Notes: a model not told the origin generated them from the letters alone. DNA of 7,147 nt from Promethearchaeota archaeon (GCA_030620005.1 JAUXAJ010000266.1:1-7147); one strand, 5' to 3'. Counted from the stretch's first letter, positions 1-5,452 are shown. Program-made: numbers and translations.

Positions 1-23
1 TATATTTTACATTTATATATGTA

Positions 24-287
24 ATGTATATAATAGCAGGGATATTAGCAATAGCTATCGCACTTTTATTAGTTAAACCACGATTCTCAAGTAAATGGGC
101 TGATGAAGATTATGATTACTTATTGAATGATGTGATAAAAATTGGTAATTATAGAATTCCCCTCATGTTAATTTTAGGCATTATTTTGGAAATTCTGCTG
201 CAATGGTGGGGAGGCTTAATAATTATAATCCCATTATTGTTATTGATTTTCATGGGTCCAAAGGAATACAAGTGGAAGGAAGAATAA
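24..287 (+). CDS. Small membrane protein of unknown function, 87 aa
   Basis: I do not recognise this protein. It starts with a hydrophobic segment (residues 2-17) followed by KPRF. A short polar, acidic stretch (WADEDYDYLLND, about 25-36) comes next, then two closely spaced hydrophobic segments (about 45-60 and 63-78) flanking a QWWGG turn, and a charged tail ending in KWKEE. Two or three membrane helices are likely. No catalytic or metal-binding motif is visible. The ATG at 24 is the only early start. A TATA-like stretch at 11-20 lies too close to it to be its own promoter, so the real promoter is probably left of the window. An A/T hairpin with a T-tract (319-346) follows, which suggests the transcript ends there. 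The composition and length make a real gene plausible, but function cannot be assigned. Confidence 0.6.
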   Translation: MYIIAGILAIAIALLLVKPRFSSKWADEDYDYLLNDVIKIGNYRIPLMLILGIILEILLQWWGGLIIIIPLLLLIFMGPKEYKWKEE

Positions 288-318
288 TTAGTTTTAATCA
301 AAATTTCTTAAGAAACAC

Positions 319-346
319 CTTTTTTTTTATTTTGATAAAAAAAAAG
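319..346 (+). terminator. A/T hairpin with T-tract
   Basis: Positions 319-330 (C, nine T, then AT) and 335-346 (AT, nine A, then G) are perfectly complementary over 12 bp around the 4-nt loop TTTG. The run of nine T (320-328) after the upstream gene is the kind of U-tract at which archaeal RNA polymerase terminates. The hairpin itself may be incidental, because archaeal termination needs the U-tract more than a stem. It separates the small membrane gene from the RNase P subunit gene. Confidence 0.45.
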
Positions 347-369
347 TATTAAATCCAACCATCAAAAAA

Positions 370-422
370 GGCAGGTTTCTTCTATCGACCGCCAATGGCA
401 TAAAGCCAATTTATAGATAGAA
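370..422 (+). ncRNA. Candidate H-type pseudoknot in the leader of the RNase P subunit gene
   Basis: Stem 1 pairs GGC-a-GGTT (370-377) with GACCGCC (387-393); A373 is a one-base bulge and T377-G387 is a wobble pair. Its 9-nt loop contains TTCTATC (380-386), which is perfectly complementary to GATAGAA (416-422), giving a 7-bp stem 2 that crosses stem 1. The connector between 377 and 380 is 2 nt, the one between stems at 386/387 is 0 nt, and the third loop is 22 nt with its own small hairpin (TGGC 396-399 with GCCA 405-408). This is classic coaxial H-type geometry. It ends 21 nt before the start codon at 444, so it could be a cis-regulatory leader element. A TATA-like TATTAAAT at 347-354 would predict transcription starting near 377, inside stem 1. 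That would remove part of the fold and leave only the TTCTATC/GATAGAA hairpin. I do not recognise it as a known riboswitch class. Confidence 0.4.
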
Positions 423-443
423 CAAGAAGTAAAATTCCCTACA

Positions 444-767
444 ATGCCCCAAAAAAAACACATTATTAAGCATATAGCAAGATCTCGAATGGCCTATTTA
501 TTTCATAAAGCTCACGAAATATTTCCAGAAAATAAAGACTTGGCAAATAAATACACGTATTTATCAAGACGATTCGCTCAAAGGGCCCGAATAAAGGTTC
601 CTACTAAATGGAAAAGGCGTATTTGTCATGGATGCAAAAAGTTTTTGTATCCTGGAATAAATTGTAGGATAAGAATGCAATCCAGAAAGGGAAAAGGCTC
701 TCATGTGTCCATGACCTGTCTTGAGTGTAATAAAACTACTAGATATTTTATAAAAATAAAAAAATAG
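444..767 (+). CDS. rnp4: RNase P protein component 4 (Rpp21/Rpr2 family)
   Basis: This is a protein subunit of archaeal RNase P, the ribonucleoprotein that removes 5' leaders from precursor tRNAs. In archaea Rnp4 works as a pair with Rnp1 (Rpp29) and helps substrate recognition. The 107-aa length is typical. The basic N-terminal helical part (about 1-45) contains RSRMAYLFHKAHEIF and RRFAQRARIKVP, family-like segments. It is followed by the zinc ribbon: C61-x2-C64 (CHGC), then FLYPGINCRIR, then C92-x2-C95 (CLEC), with TRYFIKIKK ending the chain. All four expected zinc ligands are present. The ATG at 444 gives a standard N-terminus. No strong Shine-Dalgarno site precedes it, but a possible pseudoknotted leader does. 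nep1 follows 48 nt downstream on the same strand. Identification from motifs is confident. Confidence 0.93.
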   Translation: MPQKKHIIKHIARSRMAYLFHKAHEIFPENKDLANKYTYLSRRFAQRARIKVPTKWKRRICHGCKKFLYPGINCRIRMQSRKGKGSHVSMTCLECNKTTRYFIKIKK

Positions 768-783
768 AAAAAAGATTATCAAG

Positions 784-791
784 TATTTATA
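784..791 (+). promoter_or_regulatory. TATA-like box of nep1 (possibly leaderless mRNA)
   Basis: TATTTATA lies with its centre about 28 nt before the A of the nep1 start codon at 816. That is close to the spacing between an archaeal TATA box and the transcription start, so nep1 may have its own promoter and a leaderless or nearly leaderless mRNA. GATTA (774-778) and TAATC (797-801) form a short inverted repeat around the box. Confidence 0.4.
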
Positions 792-815
792 GTAAGTAAT
801 CTCATATATCATACA

Positions 816-1490
816 ATGCCTTTAATATTAATTTTAGTAGAATGTGGATTAGAATTAATACCAAAACAAATCAGGAATCATCCTGCTGTTAAAAGAAATC
901 TATCTACAAAGAATTACGCTTCGCAATTGTTAGACAACGCGTTACATCATTCTGCCATGAAAGAACTAAAAAACTACGAGAAAAGAGGGCGTCCAGATAT
1001 TACACATGTTTGCTTGCTTAACGCACTAGGTTCTCCACTTAATAAATCTGGCAATTTACGACTTTTCATTCATAATATTCACGGTAAAATATTTGAATTT
1101 AATCCTGAAATCAGAATTACTAGAAATTTTAACAGATTTAAAGGATTAAGTGCTAAAATCTTAATAGACACGGAAATTCAAGTAAATGGTTCATACTTAA
1201 TCCGTAATATCAATGGAAGTTTGAAGAATTTAATTAATTCTTTTAAAAAACCAGAAGCGATTCTATTTTCAAGTAAGGGTAAATTATTAAAAAACCATCT
1301 AGATTTGTTTAAAAAAGATATTACAACGAATTACATTGCCATGATCGGAGGCTTTCAAAAAAGCAGTTTTTCGCAAGAAATCTTAGAGTTATCAAATCAA
1401 ATGGTTTCAATTTCAGAATTTCGTCTAGACGCTTGGGTAGTTGTAAACAAAATGTTAACTTATTATGAATTAATTCATGAAATCATATAA
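816..1490 (+). CDS. nep1: rRNA small subunit pseudouridine N1-methyltransferase Nep1 (Emg1)
   Basis: Nep1 is a SPOUT-class methyltransferase that uses SAM to methylate N1 of a pseudouridine in the small-subunit rRNA. It is known in Methanocaldococcus and in yeast and is needed for ribosome biogenesis. The 224-aa protein carries the family signature RGRPDITHVCLLNALGSPLN (57-76), then LRLFIH (81-86) and the substrate-side motif RNFNRFKGL (103-111). Near the C-terminus are the glycine loop MIGGF (176-180), part of the knotted SAM site, and SISEFRLDAWVVVNKML.YYE (198-218), the usual last helix. The N-terminus (LILVECGLELIP) matches the first strand of the fold, supporting the ATG at 816. It follows rnp4, another RNA-processing gene, but has its own TATA-like box. 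In yeast Nep1 is functionally linked to ribosomal protein S19; no S19e gene is seen here. Confidence 0.95.
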   Translation: MPLILILVECGLELIPKQIRNHPAVKRNLSTKNYASQLLDNALHHSAMKELKNYEKRGRPDITHVCLLNALGSPLNKSGNLRLFIHNIHGKIFEFNPEIRITRNFNRFKGLSAKILIDTEIQVNGSYLIRNINGSLKNLINSFKKPEAILFSSKGKLLKNHLDLFKKDITTNYIAMIGGFQKSSFSQEILELSNQMVSISEFRLDAWVVVNKMLTYYELIHEII

Positions 1491-1512
1491 AAAAGGTTAA
1501 AAGAAATAAATC

Positions 1513-1521
1513 ACTTAAATT
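1513..1521 (+). promoter_or_regulatory. TATA-like box of the tRNA-Gly gene
   Basis: The stretch CTTAAATTG is centred about 29 nt before the first base of the tRNA (1547), and a purine-rich stretch (AAGAAATAAA, 1501-1510) precedes it as a possible BRE. The spacing fits transcription starting at or just before the tRNA 5' end. Confidence 0.35.
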
Positions 1522-1566
1522 GATTACTAATTATTAAAATGAAAAAGCGCTCTTAGTATAGTGGTT

Positions 1567-1598
1567 AGAATTTCGTCTAAATAGCTTAATTTCCACAG
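1567..1598 (+). other. tRNA intron 1, D-loop (position 20a/21), 32 nt
   Basis: The 5' exon GTGG (1561-1564) pairs perfectly with CCAC (1593-1596) as the 4-bp central helix of a bulge-helix-bulge motif. The 3-nt bulges are TTA (1565-1567) and AGA (1597-1599), each cut after its second base. The inner helix is GAATT (1568-1572) with AATTT (1588-1592), with one G-U. The outer helix is weak, so this is a relaxed motif. AGAAT occurs at both 1567-1571 and 1599-1603, so neighbouring cut sites would give the same mature tRNA. Confidence 0.75.
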
Positions 1599-1630
1599 AG
1601 AATCACGGGTTTCCAACCCGTGGACCCGGG

Positions 1631-1659
1631 AGATACCTCCACTAGGAGTTATCCGGGAC
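1631..1659 (+). other. tRNA intron 2, T-arm (position 53/54), 29 nt
   Basis: The central helix is CCCG (1625-1628) with CGGG (1654-1657). The 3-nt bulges are GGA (1629-1631) and ACT (1658-1660), cut after the second base. The inner helix GATA-c-CTCC (1632-1640) pairs with GGAG-t-TATC (1645-1653), with one C-T mismatch and loop ACTA. The outer helix is GA (1623-1624) with TC (1661-1662). This is a complete canonical bulge-helix-bulge motif. Splicing joins the T-stem strand CCGGG directly to the T-loop TTCAATT. Confidence 0.85.
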
Positions 1660-1748
1660 TTCAATTCCCGGAGGGCGCATCTATTCTTATCTATTAGAAA
1701 AAAAAAAAGTTATTACCCCTTAAAATCGAGTATTCTAGATAATTATCT

Positions 1749-1870
1749 CCTCTATAGTATTTTGCCATATTTGATCTAACGTCGTGAAATAGGCATTTCG
1801 CGATTAAACTAATATACGCACATATTACCAGCTTTTAAGTTTCATGCAAATCATTTCGAAATTTTTTTTT
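1749..1870 (+). ncRNA. Candidate small structured RNA, about 120 nt
   Basis: A TATA-like TTAAAA (1720-1725) would place a transcription start near 1749. A closing helix TTTGC (1761-1765) with GCAAA (1846-1850) could enclose two hairpins. One is TCGTGAAAT (1782-1790) with ATTTCGCGA (1795-1803), 9 bp with one wobble and loop AGGC. The other is TAATAT/ATATTA (1810-1827). A palindrome and a nine-T tract (1853-1870) follow and could end the transcript. It does not show the signature sequences of RNase P RNA, SRP RNA, 5S rRNA or a box C/D guide. The evidence is structural only. Confidence 0.25.
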
Positions 1871-1930
1871 CAACCCTAACCTTCTCTTAAGTGGTCTTTT
1901 TTTAACCATTATTTTTACCTGAAAGAAGAA

Positions 1931-1938
1931 TTTAAATC
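1931..1938 (+). promoter_or_regulatory. Possible TATA box of the radical SAM gene
   Basis: TTTAAATC follows the purine-rich GAAAGAAGAA (1921-1930), a BRE-like context. Transcription would start near 1961, leaving a leader of about 37 nt with no clear Shine-Dalgarno site. An alternative AT box at 1965-1972 (TTATTTTA) would give a leaderless message. Confidence 0.35.
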
Positions 1939-1997
1939 AGTTTTTTGAGGGAATTACAAAAAGATTATTTTACCATAATTCAAAATGTATAATTAGA

Positions 1998-3131
1998 ATG
2001 GTTAAAATAATTCATCGCGAATTCAAAACTGCCATAAATAAATTGAAATACCCAGACACATGGTTCTGGTGTAGATATACCATTAATCCATATTCTGGCT
2101 GTCAGCATGCTTGCATATATTGCGATGCGAGAAGTCAGCGCTATTATTTAAGTGACTTTGAAAATGAAGTGGTTGTAAAAATTGATCTAGACAAAAAATT
2201 AGATCAGCGCATAAAGCGAGCTCGTACTTTATTACCGGACGTGGTTGGTCCGGGAGGCGTGTGCGATGGATATCAACAAATTGAGGAAAAAGAGGAAAAT
2301 ACAAGAAAAATTCTAAAGGTATTCGCCAAGCATAAATTTCCCGTCAATATAGCTACTAAAAATAAACTCATAACCAGGGATATAGAAATTTTAAAAGGTA
2401 TCGCTAATGACACGTGGTGTACCGTAGGGTTTTCTATAACAACCACTAATGAAGAATTAGCGAATTTTTTAGAACCTTTTTCTTCTCCGCCTTCAGAGCG
2501 TCTTGAGGCTATTAAGACTATAAAGAAGGAGGCCCCTAATATACAAGTTGGAACTTATTTTATTCCAATTATCCCCTTCCTTGAAGATGATGATGAGAAT
2601 TTAGAAGATGTTTTTAAAAAATCAAAGCAAGCAGGTGCTGATTTTGTATTATTTTCTCCAGGAGTAACAATGAGGAATAAACAAGGAGAATATTTTATAA
2701 AGAAATTAAGAAATAGCAAATATAATAATGTAGTAAAACCTCTTTTAGATTTATACCAAGGACAAATGTTCCCTCAAGGAGATTATGCTAGAGAAATAAA
2801 TAAAAAATTGCTTAGTTCATGCAAAAAATATAATTTGCCTGTACGTGAAAGAAGATGGATCCCTAAAGATTTTCGGAGATGGAATTATAAAATCTCTGAA
2901 CTCTTGTTAAATAAAGAATACATGGCCTCTTTAGAAGGAAAACCAAACAAAACCATGATGTGGGCGGGGTTAATTCTGAACAATTTAGAAGAATCAATTA
3001 TTGATGTATATAAGAGAGGCGAACTGTCGAAATTAAGAAATTTTAACGCAAAAATAATAAAATTTGTAGAACCTTATATAAAAAAGAGTAAAAGATTGAC
3101 TCATAAAACAGGATTAGACAAATTTTTATGA
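1998..3131 (+). CDS. SplB-type radical SAM protein (spore photoproduct lyase-like family)
   Basis: This 377-aa protein belongs to the archaeal and bacterial radical SAM group related to SplB (COG1533 type). It should bind a [4Fe-4S] cluster and SAM and generate a 5'-deoxyadenosyl radical. The cluster motif is C35-x3-C39-x2-C42 in NPYSGCQHACIYCDAR (30-45). Other family segments are GVCDGYQQIEEKEENTRKIL (87-106), which parallels the DPYQPIE motif, TKNKLITRDIEIL (120-132), FSITTTNEELANFLEPFSSPPSERLEAI (145-172) and the barrel strand PIIPFLEDDDENL (190-202). The C-terminal third (about 240-377) is basic and less conserved. The family name comes from spore photoproduct lyase, but archaea make no spores and most members have no proven substrate, so DNA repair is only one option. 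The ATG at 1998 is the first usable start; an ATG at 1985 hits a stop within a few codons. It converges on the 7TM operon, with 41 nt between. Confidence 0.85.
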   Translation: MVKIIHREFKTAINKLKYPDTWFWCRYTINPYSGCQHACIYCDARSQRYYLSDFENEVVVKIDLDKKLDQRIKRARTLLPDVVGPGGVCDGYQQIEEKEENTRKILKVFAKHKFPVNIATKNKLITRDIEILKGIANDTWCTVGFSITTTNEELANFLEPFSSPPSERLEAIKTIKKEAPNIQVGTYFIPIIPFLEDDDENLEDVFKKSKQAGADFVLFSPGVTMRNKQGEYFIKKLRNSKYNNVVKPLLDLYQGQMFPQGDYAREINKKLLSSCKKYNLPVRERRWIPKDFRRWNYKISELLLNKEYMASLEGKPNKTMMWAGLILNNLEESIIDVYKRGELSKLRNFNAKIIKFVEPYIKKSKRLTHKTGLDKFL

Positions 3132-3172
3132 TAGAGCATGATACAATCTAAATCCAATCGAAAGAAGGAATT

Positions 3173-4285
3173 TTAAATTTTAAATATTTCGTTACTAATG
3201 TATTCTATTGGCTCAAATACAGCTATTTCGCCGTCCCAACTTTTAAGAACATTTTCATAAATGGATTCAACTTTTGAAACAAATTTATGCAACAAAACTT
3301 TTAAAGCGTTTAATTCCTTTGACGAAAATATTACACCTGTAACATATTTACCAGGATAAATCATGGTAATCGTTCCTTTTTTTTTTAAAACAGTAACACC
3401 TTGCGTTTCAGTAATTTCATCAAGTAATAGCTTTACACCTGTAATTGCGCCCCCTATTATGTGCTCATCCAATGATTTATCTTTTTCTTGAAATATTTTG
3501 CTATAAAGTGAAATTCCAGATTTACTTAAAATCATGATATTTTCAATAGAATCAAACCAATCGAATTCGGAAAATGGAGGGAGGCTCAAGAAAAAATAAG
3601 AAAATAAAACGATCGCTATTAATTGAGTTATATCGCCCATCAATCGAGCTTCAAGTCCAAGTAATCCAACTAAAGCGTCGGTAGTAAATAAAAATCCTAT
3701 TAGCAATAAACCAACTCCCGGGATATATTTCATCATACCGATTAAAAGCTTCTCCCTATTTTGTACTTTTCTGCTGAACTCTATTAAATAAAAAAACAAG
3801 AATATAACAAATAGCGAAAAAAAGATGTAGGTTATTGTCTGCGTAATTCTAATGTCAATGAAAAACAATATTAAAAAACCAATAGCACAAATCGAAAATA
3901 GAATTGAAAAGAAATATCTCTTAAATAAAAAAACCTTGTAAGTCTCTATACAAAGTAGAAAGAAAAATGCTGCAATCATGATTGTGAAATATCCAAGATT
4001 TAAAAACACATCTCTTACACTTCCTTCCCTCCAAATGTAAAAAGGAGACAAAATATCATCGCTAGCATAGTAATCGCTAAAAATGTAAAAAACAAACATG
4101 AGAGAAAATCCAAGTAATAACGCGAAATATCCTAGTTCTTGTAAATTTCTCAAGTCTTTTTCTGGCTTCAAGTAACGATATAAAAAAATGAAACTAAATT
4201 CCATGCACGTGCATATAAATACGCATTCCATTAATAATAATGGCAATCTTAACGGTCCAGATATAGGAAAATCTAAAAATATCAT
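3173..4285 (-). CDS. Seven-helix membrane protein with C-terminal longin/roadblock-like domain (paralogue B)
   Basis: This 370-aa protein has an N-terminal membrane part with about seven hydrophobic helices (residues 12-38, 51-73, 92-116, 124-145, 147-170, 187-211 and 216-238). The linker LPPFSEFDW (235-243) follows, then a soluble domain of about 125 residues. That domain begins IMILSKSGISLYS, continues with IIGGAITGVKLLLDEIT (277-292), GTITMIYPGKYVTGVIF (304-320), an amphipathic helix, and SWDGEIAVFEPIEYISNEIF. The pattern (strand, GG.I.GI helix, two or three strands, long helix, W.G, final helix) resembles the longin/roadblock (profilin-like) domains abundant in Asgard proteins. This is my reading by pattern and not a database hit. 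The protein lies 12 nt behind its paralogue and is probably co-transcribed; a weak GTGA precedes the ATG. With seven helices and the tail cytoplasmic, it looks like a receptor or sensor. The ligand is unknown. Confidence 0.72.
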   Translation of the reverse strand: MIFLDFPISGPLRLPLLLMECVFICTCMEFSFIFLYRYLKPEKDLRNLQELGYFALLLGFSLMFVFYIFSDYYASDDILSPFYIWREGSVRDVFLNLGYFTIMIAAFFFLLCIETYKVFLFKRYFFSILFSICAIGFLILFFIDIRITQTITYIFFSLFVIFLFFYLIEFSRKVQNREKLLIGMMKYIPGVGLLLIGFLFTTDALVGLLGLEARLMGDITQLIAIVLFSYFFLSLPPFSEFDWFDSIENIMILSKSGISLYSKIFQEKDKSLDEHIIGGAITGVKLLLDEITETQGVTVLKKKGTITMIYPGKYVTGVIFSSKELNALKVLLHKFVSKVESIYENVLKSWDGEIAVFEPIEYISNEIFKI

Positions 4286-4297
4286 AATTCACACTTC

Positions 4298-5452
4298 TCA
4301 TTTTATTATATTTTTTATGATTATATCAAAGCTACCAAATAGTTGTTCTTGATTTTCTGTTAATTCATCAAGATTTGACAATAACTCGTTATAGAAATTT
4401 TCAAATTGATTTATGAGAGAATTTATAAAATATTTATTGCTTTTTATATCTTTTTTGACAACCAAAGCGTATGTTATGAGCGGAAAAAGCTTTCCCTGCT
4501 CTATAATGATAAGTAAATCACCTTGCTTGATTTTGTTTATTTTTTCATCTTGAGTATCCGTTATTACTGAAATAACATGATCTATCCCGATTAATCCCCC
4601 GGAGAAAACTTTCTCTATTTTTTCTTGTTTAGAATCATCTATCACCTTGAATTGATCAATAGCTCTCTCAGAAATATCAGAGAAATCACTGTTATATATA
4701 CAACTTTTATTTTTTGTATTTATAATATGTAATGAGTCCAAGTTTTCGCTCCACTTGAACTCTAAATACGATGGAAAATTAAAGCTTGAAATAAATAGAA
4801 TTATTAAACTCGTTATTAATAGTGTCAAATCCGCGAATAATAATGAGTCGCCAAATGTCGCTGCATAAGGCTCAATTGGAACAATTGCGATAAGAGCTAC
4901 TGATATAACATTTATTATCCACCCAATTAACATCAAAATCAATCTTTTTCTTATATTGCCAACTGAGGTGCTTATTAATCTAATTTGGAAGATAAAGATA
5001 TATATAACGACTATCATTGTAATTAAAAGACTATATAGAAAAAACGGTGACTGTGTAGTTGAAACAAATAAACTTATTACTATTGGTATCATGCTAATTG
5101 CCATTAGAACCTTCGATACTTTCAAGTCTATAGTTGGAAAATCTTTAGAAGATACAAAAAATAAAAACGATATTGGAGAAAGTAAGAGAAGGATATATCC
5201 AAATTTGAAGAAGAATTCTTTCAAAACAAAATTAAAAATAAATATATTAACCGTGATTAATACAAAGGAACCAATAATCGAGAATAACAAAAACGAGCCA
5301 AAAGATAGTAGTATCTTGTAAACCTGAAGTTTTGCATCTCGTATTTTGTAATATTGGAAAAAGTAATAAAAAGAGATTTGTATGCTTAAAATAGCAACAA
5401 CAAGATAAAGAATAAATTGAACTTCATTGATTGCATTCAATTGAAATAACAT
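4298..5452 (-). CDS. Seven-helix membrane protein with C-terminal longin/roadblock-like domain (paralogue A)
   Basis: This 384-aa protein is the first gene of the minus-strand pair and shares the architecture of the next gene. Its seven hydrophobic helices are at about 13-35, 47-73, 81-101, 112-132, 137-160, 170-193 and 206-225. The linker NFPSYLEFKW (225-234) corresponds to LPPFSEFDW in the paralogue. The soluble domain (about 240-384) has LHIINTKNKSCIYN, an acidic insert (257-280) longer than in the paralogue, FSGGLIGIDHVISVITDTQ (283-301), LLIIIEQGKLFPLITYALVV (313-332), the helix FINSLINQFENFYNELLSNLDEL and a final SFDIIIKNII. The two sequences are clearly diverged, with similarity concentrated in the GG.I.G helix and the linker. 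The W.G of the paralogue is replaced here. The ATG at 5452 has no Shine-Dalgarno site, and the promoter is probably the AT-rich repeat at 5501-5518. Signalling through a small GTPase is a hypothesis from domain type only. Confidence 0.72.
   Translation of the reverse strand: MLFQLNAINEVQFILYLVVAILSIQISFYYFFQYYKIRDAKLQVYKILLSFGSFLLFSIIGSFVLITVNIFIFNFVLKEFFFKFGYILLLLSPISFLFFVSSKDFPTIDLKVSKVLMAISMIPIVISLFVSTTQSPFFLYSLLITMIVVIYIFIFQIRLISTSVGNIRKRLILMLIGWIINVISVALIAIVPIEPYAATFGDSLLFADLTLLITSLIILFISSFNFPSYLEFKWSENLDSLHIINTKNKSCIYNSDFSDISERAIDQFKVIDDSKQEKIEKVFSGGLIGIDHVISVITDTQDEKINKIKQGDLLIIIEQGKLFPLITYALVVKKDIKSNKYFINSLINQFENFYNELLSNLDELTENQEQLFGSFDIIIKNIIK

Larger units (their letters stand above)
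1547..1679 (+). tRNA. tRNA-Gly(UCC) with two noncanonical introns
   Basis: The exons are 1547-1566, 1599-1630 and 1660-1679, 72 nt in total. The acceptor stem is GCGCTCT (1547-1553) with AGGGCGC (1672-1678), one U-G wobble, and discriminator A1679; CCA is not encoded. T8 and A9 are followed by the D-stem GTAT (1556-1559) with GAAT (1600-1603), which has an A-A mismatch also weak in other Gly tRNAs, and the 8-nt D-loop AGTGGTTA. The anticodon stem is ACGGG/CCCGT (1605-1609, 1617-1621) with loop TTTCCAA, so the anticodon is UCC at 1612-1614, reading GGA and possibly other Gly codons. The variable loop is GGAC. The T-stem is CCGGG/CCCGG (1626-1630, 1667-1671) with the canonical T-loop TTCAATT (1660-1666). 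Unspliced, neither the D-arm/anticodon junction nor the T-loop is canonical. After removing the two introns every tRNA position is regular, which strongly supports the reading. Confidence 0.9.
1680..1997. other. 318-nt gap without a gene, rich in inverted repeats and T-tracts
   Basis: No convincing reading frame is present. The region holds a run of twelve A (1698-1709), a 12-nt palindrome AGATAATTATCT (1737-1748), a 9-bp hairpin (1782-1803), a 6-bp hairpin TAATAT/ATATTA (1810-1827), a 10-nt palindrome ATTTCGAAAT (1853-1862) running into nine T (1862-1870), and a hairpin AGTGGT/ACCATT (1890-1910) with a seven-T loop. The right part contains promoter-like AT-rich sequence for the radical SAM gene. 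A small RNA gene is possible and is listed separately. Confidence 0.6.

Noticed and set aside
11..20. Strong TATA-like ATTTATATAT as promoter of the first gene
   Set aside because: It is only a few bases before the ATG at 24, so transcription from it would start inside the gene. It could only serve a later start, and none is suitable.
370..443. H/ACA guide RNA ending at the ACA before the rnp4 start
   Set aside because: There is no pseudouridylation pocket with arms on both sides and no kink-turn at the expected place. The pseudoknot explains the pairing better.
564..812. Open frame on the minus strand opposite the RNase P subunit gene
   Set aside because: It overlaps a confidently identified gene, and its translation has no recognisable domain.
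1653..1671. Six-base-pair T-arm in the unspliced tRNA (CCGGGA with TCCCGG)
   Set aside because: It gives a T-loop with the wrong register. Removing intron 2 restores the canonical CCGGG stem with TTCAATT.
2083..2304. Minus-strand frame inside the radical SAM gene
   Set aside because: It lies opposite the conserved cluster motif and has no family features.
3132..3172. Regulatory or RNA element between the convergent radical SAM and 7TM genes
   Set aside because: The 41-nt gap shows only AT-rich sequence with no convincing stem or long T-tract.
4956..5321. Plus-strand frame of 121 codons opposite paralogue A
   Set aside because: The opposite strand of membrane-helix codons often stays open, and the minus-strand gene has clear helices and a paralogue.
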